From assembly GCA_018873225.1 (NCBI GenBank), contig JAEILZ010000001.1, positions 2,170,001 through 2,234,000 of the forward strand: a stretch of 64,000 nucleotides of DNA, read 5' to 3'. Both the position numbers and the translations under genes were made by a program. Positions 56,382-64,000 of the stretch are shown here, piece by piece. How positions within the stretch are numbered: the stretch's first letter is position 1; every line of letters begins with the position of its first letter. This DNA comes from [Phialemoniopsis] sp. UDSM-2020. Taxonomy: Eukaryota > Ascomycota > Sordariomycetes > Thyridiales > Thyridiaceae. The notes under the pieces were generated by a model. That model saw nothing but the letters and a program-made list of their open reading frames with translations. It ran no database searches and was not told where the DNA came from.

Positions 56382-59154
56382 TCACTGTGGCGGCGCCGGT
56401 GCAGTGGGCACCTCGGGCTTGACCTCTGTCTTTTCCTCCTCTGGCTTGCGGCCAATATCCAGACTCTTTCCCCGACTAGGCAAGATATTTGTGCCTAGAG
56501 ATGGTCGGTCTGCGGGTGGCGACTTGGTTCGTCCGTGGTCCTTGGCCTCTCGGTATTTGTTCTTGATCCATCCGGTAAGACCTCGGGAATCCTCCCGGCC
56601 GTCCTTGGTAGAGTCCTGCGACGATTGGCCTTCCATCGTGATCAAGGTGGCGGGATCCGATGATTCTCCCGTGAAGCTTCTCCGGGCTTTGTAGCCCGTA
56701 CTGCCGACAGAGCTGGTGCTGATCTCGGCGTGTGTGTTCGCGCCGAGGGCTTGTTGAGATGATTGCGGTTGCGACGTGACTGACGGGTGAGCCGCATCCT
56801 CTTTTCTACGTGACAGCCGCCACAATCTCCGCTTCTCTTTCTCCGGCTCTGAGCGCTCTGCTGTCGCCAGGGTCTCGTCCATTTGATCAATATCAGAACC
56901 TTCGTTAAAGGAGCTGTGCAAGGACGTGGGAGGCGACCTCTTTGATCGCAGAAGCTGCTCGGCACTTGCAGGATGAAGGCTTCCAGACGAAGTAGGGTGC
57001 TGCTCGTGAGCGATTTGCTCAGGGGCAGTCTCAACAGGGGCCGGAGGTGTGCCTGCTGCAGGAATCTGCGAGGCTCGCGGGGTGGGTTCGGAAGGCGTTT
57101 CGCTCGCAGCCTTCGTCTCTGTAAATGGTTGGTGCATGCCAGAGCTGACAGCACCAAGAGATTCCATAGGGTCACGAATTTCAGCACTGGGCGAAGGACC
57201 GGCAGATCGGGGTAGAGAGGCCGTCGAGCTTTGTGCACTCGGGTTGGCACTTCCCGGTAGCCTCTTCTTCCTCAACTTGTTGGGTTGCCGACCATCGCCC
57301 TCGTTGCCTGGTGACCTCTGGAAGAGATTCTGTAGTTTCCGCTCCTTGGACGGCGTAGCAGCCTCTGGAGTGGGCTCCAAGAACTGCTTCTCCGGCGCCT
57401 TGGCGGGTAAGCCAGCCTGGGTAGCCAGACGGCTTGAAGCATCAGCGGCAGCAGGGGAAAATACCTGCTCGGGGTCGGGCTGCGTCTCCGGTGGGGTAAC
57501 AACCTCGTGAACGGTGGGCGGTGCTGGAGCATGCGACTGGGCGATCGGAGTCAAGGGAGCGACAGGGCTGGACGTCTGGTCATGCCTCCGCTGGAAGCGG
57601 CCAGAACCAATGGCCGGAGACTTCTTGGAGGGGACAGTATTACTCCGACCAAGGCCACTGGAAGGGGTTGCGTTGAGAGCAGGACTACCCGGGCTCGGGG
57701 CGCCGTTCGACTGTCTCGAGTGCCGAGATGATGTCGAGCGGTTCCGGCGAACCTTGCCCTCTCTCGCAACACTCTCTGCTCCGGCGCTGGCATTCGAGGC
57801 CGACCGGGCGAGCCCAGATGTGCGGACCACAACGGGGGTGGTGGGAACGTTTGCGGGTGGGGTACCCTGCTGCACGGCCTGCACGGTCTGCTCGTCAGCG
57901 GCAGTGCCTTGCATGCCGATGAGGAAATGATCCTGATTCTCGATCAAGAAGATAATGACACACTGATTGAGTCTGTACTCCTCGGGTGCCATCGCGTGTG
58001 CAGGGTGGGACAGCATGCCGGGCTGGAAGATGGCGGCGAGATTCTGCGAGTTCATCCTGTTCTCGTCCGATTTGGCGGCGAAGACGGCCAGGAGGTCCAG
58101 GATGTAGAGCAGGAGCTGGCGGTTGAGTGGTGGCAGTTCTGTTATAAGCTGCTGGTACTTGGCGATGGCGGCGTTCATGTCGAAGTTCTCGACGAATTGT
58201 GGACCCTCGGCATCGCCCACGGCCTGCTTGGTCGCGCCTCTAAGCGGTTCACGGAATCTCTCGTATAGATCCAGAGGGACGACCGGTTCGGGTAGGTCGT
58301 TGAGATAGCGCCTGAGAACGTTGGCCGCATCGTGAACTGTGTATCCGTCCCACACAAGCCCTTTACCATAGCGGTCGGGTGAGTCAAATGCGGCCTTTAG
58401 CTCCTTGATTCGCTTCTCTGAACCACTCAATCGGAAAATGCCCTCCACACCGGTAGCTGGATCACAAGTCAGTATTGCTCAGTACATGGGTGCGCCGTGT
58501 CAGGGCGACGTCGCCTTGGGACTTACCCTTTTCCTTGAGAAAGACACCACATTTCGCTACGACTATGGGAACGTAGCCGTATATGTAGCTCTTTCCGTTC
58601 GCATCGATGAGAGATATAGCAACGTTCGCGTAGGTGATACTTTGGCGCAGTGGTACGCCGAAGATGCCCTGAGGTCGAGCCGGCTCTGTTGTGTTTGTCT
58701 TCTTAGTCTTGAGTCTCTTGGTGGCTTTGCTGAGTGGTGTCAAAAGCAATTGTGGGCGCCGCCAGAGTGTTTTCCTCCGCTGGGAGAACTGGACGGGTGG
58801 GGGGCTGTCACTTGACTGCTGGGCAGCTCGTTCCCGAGCATAATAATCATCCTCTTGTTTGAGAACATCATGGAAGAAAGAGTCTGCTGATTGAGCGTGC
58901 GGAGCGCTGCTACTAGCAGTAGCAGCAACAAGTTGCTCAGGAAGGGCGCCTGTGTCTGGGGAAGAAGTAGAAGGGTCAGTACCATTTTGCTCCACGTTTT
59001 TGGATGCGAGCTTGAAGCCTTTCCACCACGACTTTAGATCTCGCTTGCTCGGGGGAGAGGCGGCCTGGGGTTGGGTCGTCGAATGGTTGGGTTGGTGCGG
59101 ATTCGTCTGGCCTGAAGGCTGCGGGTGGTTTGGCGGGTGGGCTGCGGACGTCAT
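56382..59154 (-). CDS. RhoGAP-domain protein
   Basis: Two exons (58527-59154, 56382-58456; 70-nt intron) give 900 residues. Residues 1-170 are disordered and Pro/Gln/Ser-rich, with a basic piece KRDLKSWWKGFKLASKN. The RhoGAP domain spans about 175-390 (IFGVPLRQSITYANVAISL at its start); the arginine finger is Arg218 in VEGIFRLSGS, followed by VHDAANVLRRYLNDLPEPVVP and SQNLAAIFQPGMLSHP. The remaining 500 residues are Ser/Pro-rich and unstructured with basic stretches. The set-up resembles yeast Sac7/Bag7-type Rho1 GAPs, which restrain cell-wall and actin signalling. The start at 59154 is the first ATG that directly precedes conserved context; a longer frame to 59370 exists. The substrate GTPase is inferred. 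Confidence 0.9.
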
Positions 59155-62100
59155 CGTGATGACGGCGCACTCTGGTAATCGCCCAGAGCTGACAGGGAAC
59201 GGGGTAAGATGGGGTCGCGATTCTCGAGAGCACTGAATATTAGATGTCTGTAGTAGCGGTTGATGAAATATCGCGATGGCAGAAGGGGAGGAAGCGAGCG
59301 AGCAGCATGCGCGGGATGGAAGCTGTGACGCTACAGCACAGGCTGCTGGAGAGAGGTGGGAGAGTCGCAAGCGATGGGCGGCGTCGGTCGGCGTCGCAGT
59401 CGCAGGCGCTGATTGGCGATGCGGCCTGGGCCTGTCAGATTGGCAATGCGCGCCTTGCAGAGAGAGACAGCTGGTGGGTTGGTCGGTCGCTCAGCAGCCT
59501 TGGATGACAGATGCTGTGCATCGCTTGAGGCAGGTGAACACAAGAACTGGAACGGGCAACGGATTGGATTGCAAAGAGGTGAGGTTTGAAGGTACGAAGT
59601 AGCTCGAGTCAGTTTAGGTCGGGCGCTGTTGTGTTGCGCTGTGTTGCGAGAAAGGATGACAACAAAGACCGGCCCGCCGCCCACTTCGAGCCTAGAGTGG
59701 TTTTTTTAGTGACGCGCCTTGGCGGGCAGTGGCTTGCTTGCTCACTCACTCGCTCGCTCAATGAGGACTGTTGGATGGAGGAGTAACACACACTTCCCAC
59801 TGCACTGCTTGCTTGCGTCCCTGCCCGCCTGCGATTCATTCATTCATTGCCTTGAGAAGACCCTGCAGGTTGGAGCTCAAGCCTCTTCACGCAATTCAAT
59901 CCAGAAAAGTACTTGGATGTGCACTCATTCAGTTCTTGTGACGGCAACTGACGAGTACAAACCAGGTACCTTTGTTTCCTTGACTTCGGGTACTCCCCCC
60001 CACTCCACAGGCTATGGTCCACCTGAATAGAGTGCATTTTACCAGCATCATTCACTTTGGAACAGCTACTTGTAGATACTTCATCATCATCTGGGCATGC
60101 AGCATGCTTCACTCTCACAAGTTACACATTGGCCACCTGCTCACTCCATGACTTATACACAAGAGGCAGGTGAATGGATGCACCTACAAGTAAAAAGTCT
60201 CTTTTCCTTGGGTAATCTCGCCATTGGCGCTGTGCGACAGGGGCAATGGTAAGCATCAGGCCTCCAGCTTGCTGCAGACCACGACTAACAAGCCTGCAGG
60301 CCTACACCCACCAGAAACCAACCGCTAAGAAGTGCCTACGCTGACACCCTACCGCTCTTCAAAGTCAGGCTAATATCTCAACCATCTGTTTCAAGAGTTC
60401 ACTGATATATTCATTCGTATCATAAATATATCGTCTCTTTAGGTATTTGCTCAGGGTCACGATGAGGAGCTCACATTAGTGCCTCTGAATTCCTGAGAAC
60501 CACAAGCACCCAGCCAGGTACTTGGTGTCCGCAACAACAGGGGTACAATAAAGTAACCCGAGCTAATTAAACGCTTCCGGTGTCTAGCCCAGGTACCAGT
60601 CCCTTGTGGCGTCCTGGAACGAGACGCTGTTCCCGGCTCTTGCTTTCCATTTCCATCTTTGCGGTGCCCTGAGAGGACATAGGCTTGCATATTTACGAGA
60701 TGCAGCAAGTCGGTTACTGGTTTTCCTTGTTCAAATCCCGCTCAAAGAGCCCTGCCCGTTACCAGTGTCGATCGCCAAACGGCAAAAAGCAAGGTACGGA
60801 CCCTCAAAATAAGCAGGACGGGGTTGCTTCCCAGGAAATGAGCAGGCTCGGCTGGTAAGATAAGGCAAGCTTGGCAAATGTACCTTACAGGGCTTCGTAG
60901 GCATCACGCTTTTGGTAGGACATCTTGTCGATCACCTGGATTGCTAAAACATCTTGGGTAAGGAGCTTGCTAGACGGATGGATCCCATCGATGCGACGCT
61001 TCAAGAAGCTTTTGAACAAGCCAAGCAAGTCTACAGGCTTTCGTACACCTGAGTGTTACGTGTGTGCCCAGGAAATCATCCCACATACGACTTCCCATTC
61101 CAACCCACAAACAAGTCTGAGCTGAACAGCAGGTTTGGGCACTTGAGAAGCTGTAAGAATGCTCAACGCGACATTCAGGTCCGCACTTCTCAAGGATACA
61201 AGCTCCATATGCCGATGGGTGATCAGCCACGGCACCCCTGCTGAAGAGCCACTTATCAGAGACGTTCCATGCGGGCAGCTCCTCATGATGTGCACCGCGC
61301 GGCGATTTGGTCTGCAATGACGTCTACCCTTGCAGGAATGCACTCGTCGCAGCAGTAATCACTTTTTGGCTACCAAAATCAGACTGCAGACAGCATCGAC
61401 AAGCACTCGCCCGTATATCATCTACCTGCGAGGCCCCTAAAGTGTAGGCAAGTAGGGTGGCTTGCAGCCAGATCCAAATATAGTCACACATGGAGATCCG
61501 ACACATTGGACACTGCTAGATGCCGTGTAAAGCTTCCTAAAGCAAGCTGCGTGCATGTGAGGCTTGGCCTCTGACCTCTTCTCCTCAAGCAGTGTAGGTG
61601 ATGCTACCCAACAGGGAGCTCGACAAGTAAAAACAGGTTAGGTGGTCGGGCAGCCGTCCCGCCAAAAGAGCCCCTCTGCTGATCATCGCCTATGATGTGC
61701 CTTGGATGCGTGCGCCTTTAGCAGCCGCTTACCCTCCTTGCTGAGGGCCACTGCCGGGCTAGCGTACGTCATGTGGTAGTGTCATTCCAGCACTTTGTGG
61801 CTGAGACCACTCCAACTGGCATGCTCTCCATCGTTGTTCGTTGCGGGAGGATGGTAAATGGAGCCGGCATACCTTGGAGAGGGGGACTTACACGGAGGTA
61901 TTCAAGCTCTAATGCAGGCTTCAGCAGCTCTGGGTACTTGGCCCTGAAGAGATGCCTGGAATACGAGCTGGCTTCCAGGTATGGCCGCGTTGGTATATGC
62001 AGCTGCTGTTTCATATTCCCTCCAGCTACTTGGCATGATTCTCTCGTCTAAGTAGTTGATTTGTGGAGTGGCAGCTAGACAGCCTGTCTTTTTCTCGCGA

Positions 62101-62833
62101 TCCTGTCGCTGGTGTTGAAGTCGCTCAGACAGGCAGTGACAAAGGTTGACCCTGTGATGAAAGGGCTGAATAAAAGTTCGCTTCGAGTCCCTTCACTGGT
62201 GGCAAGTTATGAAAAGGGACATTCTTTGTTGAAATCCTACTGGACAAGCTTTCGAGACCCTTGAGGAGCCGTATGGATATTTCAAGGCGATGTTTGGCGA
62301 AGGGAGGGAGGCTCTACCAGGCCATCTGTGCAAAAGCTACGAAGTAGAGGCAGATAACACCTCGGTGGTGTAAGGAACTTATTTGCCATACTGTGAAATG
62401 GGTATTGGAATGAACGCGCTTCAAATTCAAAACCTGACTATGTGAATTGATTTGAAAGGTTGAATATCCTCATACGATACTCATGAGAACAAGTAGTGAA
62501 CAGCTGAGTGCTCTGGATGGCTCACAATGAACTGAACACAAGGGACTTTGCCCAAGCATAACCGCCTGTATTGGACAAGATGTCCCCACGTGATGATAAG
62601 CTAATCGTGCCAATGATGTCGGCGATAGTGCCAGTTGCTATTGTGGGGACTTGCAGAGCTATCAATCCCCATGTCCTCGGAATTTTCTTGACAAACCGAT
62701 CAAGCGGGAAGGATAGCAATCACACAACGACAACCAATCTCATCATCTCCGACTCCCATCTACATCGCCTCAGCCAGTCTCGGGGCCCCATCCCTCGATA
62801 CACTCAATCACACATACACCACAGCTCGTCATC
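59155..62833. other. 3.7-kb divergent intergenic region (RhoGAP / tim9)
   Basis: No gene is supported. Short direct repeats occur near 59835 (CATT repeated three times). T-runs at 59700-59706 and scattered AT-rich blocks (60400-60440) are seen. Frames of 60-117 codons overlap in several directions without motifs. Most may be long 5' untranslated sequence of the RhoGAP gene and spacer. Confidence 0.5.
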
Positions 62834-63318
62834 ATGGACCAGTTAGTAGACCTCCTTTCCGGCGCAATGACGTCCTCCAAAGCTGACAATCGTCCTCCGA
62901 CAGACTCACGCAAGCCGAGGCCAAGGAGCTTGAGCAGCGCCTCCAGAAGAGACAGGTCAAGGAGTTTCTCGGAGTGAGTCCCTTTCCCCCTTCTTAATCC
63001 ATACCTTATTCTGTTGCCATCTTGAGGAGGGCGATCACTGCCTTCATCAATGCGCACGCGACTTGTCCCTTATACATCGCAGGTGGCCAGCATCACTAAC
63101 CTCGGCTCGTGCCGCCTTCATAGCTCTTCGGCAACCTGGTCGACCACTGCTTCATGTCCTGCATCGACGACTTCACATCCAAGACCCTGTCCGGCCGCGA
63201 GACCGGCTGCATCACCCGCTGCGTCCAAAAGTCCATGTCCACCTCCACGCGCCTGAGCGAGCGCTTCCAGGAGCACAACGCCCAGATGACCGCCCAGGGC
63301 CAGCCCGGCATGCGATAA
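62834..63318 (+). CDS. tim9: mitochondrial import chaperone Tim9
   Basis: Three exons (62834-62841, 62904-62973, 63124-63318) give 90 residues, the usual size. The first exon is only eight coding bases (Met-Asp and two bases of Gln). The protein reads LTQAEAKELEQRLQKRQVKEFLG and then has the twin CX3C motif at Cys35/Cys39 and Cys55/Cys59 (CFMSC, CITRC), with LSERFQEHNAQM after it. Tim9 with Tim10 forms the intermembrane-space hexamer that escorts carrier proteins to the TIM22 translocase. The joints QLTQAEAKE and KEFLGLFGNLV keep the exact spacing of the family, which supports skipping the GC-rich segment at 62974-63123 as an intron. Splice ends are GTTAGT...CAG and GTGAGT...TAG. Confidence 0.93.
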
Positions 63319-63877
63319 AGGGGCACCACAGCCTCCAAGTCATGTTGGAAGGTGGTGGTGGGAGGGTGGTGAACGAAAGAAGTCAGACGCTCTTCTCTCT
63401 GTAACAACAAAGTCGATATTGAAAAAAAAGGAAAGATATCTGCACGACTTGGCAAAGTCGGGGGTTCTGAATACCTGTCAGGGATGACTGGAATGGAACA
63501 TGTCTATGGCTCCTTCATACTGGGAAAACGGCCGGTAATGACATCAGGCATTTTTGTAACATTAGGATAGCCTCGAATTTCCAAAGGGGCTACTGTACTA
63601 GATTCTCAACATGGAAAGGGTCCCGTAATGTCATATGGGCAACCCTCATCAAGTTCACTTGGCAGGACGGAATCGTTCGCGGAAAATCAGTGCTCTATTA
63701 AAGTGAGCATTTCTATGGACACAGTACAGATCCAGTATCTCTTGACAAGTCGACCTCGGCCAGGTCTTGTCATCTAACGCCATCCGCCCATGAAACACCA
63801 CGAACTATCCTAATAACCACAGCTTATTGTATGGTCCTTGCAGGGTCTCGGTAAGACATTCTTGCATCATCTCCTCG
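63319..63877. other. convergent 3' region (tim9 / right-edge gene)
   Basis: The 559 bp hold an A-run at 63423-63430 and T/A-rich pieces fitting transcript ends. No gene is seen. Confidence 0.5.
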
Positions 63878-64000
63878 CTACTCGGCATCCTCGCTCAGTA
63901 CCAACTTGAGGCCCTCTAGCATGCCCACAACCTTCTCCTCCAACTTGTTCTCGATCTGCGCGCCCGCGGCAACAGCGCCATCGGGCTTCATGCCGCGCCA
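63878..64000 (-). CDS. 3' end of an unidentified protein-coding gene (partial)
   Basis: A minus-strand frame is open from the window edge to a TAG whose complement lies at 63878-63880, coding the last 40 residues. The tail is helical, charged and has the pieces MKPDGAVAAGAQIENKLEEK and GMLEGLKLVLSEDAE. G/C third positions suggest a real exon. I do not recognise the family, and the 5' part lies outside the window. Confidence 0.6.
   Translation of the reverse strand, partial: WRGMKPDGAVAAGAQIENKLEEKVVGMLEGLKLVLSEDAE

Noticed and set aside
59155..62833. Possible transposon relic in the RhoGAP/tim9 gap
   Set aside because: No terminal repeats, target duplications, transposase or reverse-transcriptase motifs could be seen on either strand.
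1..64000. CRISPR arrays, bacterial operons, riboswitches
   Set aside because: Spliced genes, a Pol III tRNA with intron and fungal gene families show a eukaryotic nuclear origin; no regularly spaced repeats were seen.

Overview
The window reads as nuclear DNA of a filamentous ascomycete (Pezizomycotina, probably Sordariomycetes). The grounds are many short introns (about 50-200 nt) with GTRNGT donors and CTNAC branch points, intergenic gaps of 0.1-5 kb, a HET-domain gene, a tRNA gene with an 11-nt intron, and a gene set of autophagy, vacuole and checkpoint functions with filamentous-fungal protein architectures. I assembled the spliced models by hand from splice signals, reading frame and family knowledge; no alignment or transcript data were available. 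The exact species cannot be named.

Left part (1-30131), a dense housekeeping region: 3' end of an unknown gene (+), mitochondrial processing peptidase alpha (-), Dma1-type FHA-RING ubiquitin ligase (+), vps16 (-), atg16 (+), dot1 (-), a single-pass signal-peptide membrane protein (+), prephenate dehydrogenase tyr1 (-), an RCC1-repeat protein (+), rad9 of the 9-1-1 clamp (-), an F-box protein (+), vacuolar alkaline phosphatase pho8 (-) and coronin (+). These 13 genes alternate strictly in strand, so every neighbouring pair is either divergent from a shared promoter region or convergent on a shared 3' region.

Middle part (30132-37142), accessory in character: a Zn2Cys6-like cysteine-cluster protein, a HET-domain protein, a secreted histidine-phosphatase (phosphoglycerate mutase-like) protein and a GC-rich zeta-toxin-type P-loop kinase. 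Three of the four are single-exon. A tRNA-Thr(CGT) with intron follows at 37435-37517.

Right part (38181-64000): atg1 (autophagy kinase, -) with a 4.8-kb upstream gap, ornithine aminotransferase (-), GPI mannosyltransferase 3 (+), an allantoate-permease-family MFS transporter (-), a RhoGAP protein (-), tim9 (+) and the 3' end of an unknown gene (-). Large gaps (41.3-46.2, 53.3-56.4 and 59.2-62.8 kb) contain no gene I can support.

Functional themes: vacuole and autophagy (vps16, atg16, pho8, atg1 within 34 kb, vps16 and atg16 sharing one promoter region), genome-integrity and chromatin control (dma1, dot1, rad9 within 18 kb), mitochondrial import (mas2, tim9), amino-acid metabolism (tyr1, ornithine aminotransferase), and actin or cell-wall polarity (coronin, RhoGAP, gpi10). 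A perfect TGACTCA element next to GATAAG sites lies about 0.75 kb upstream of atg1.
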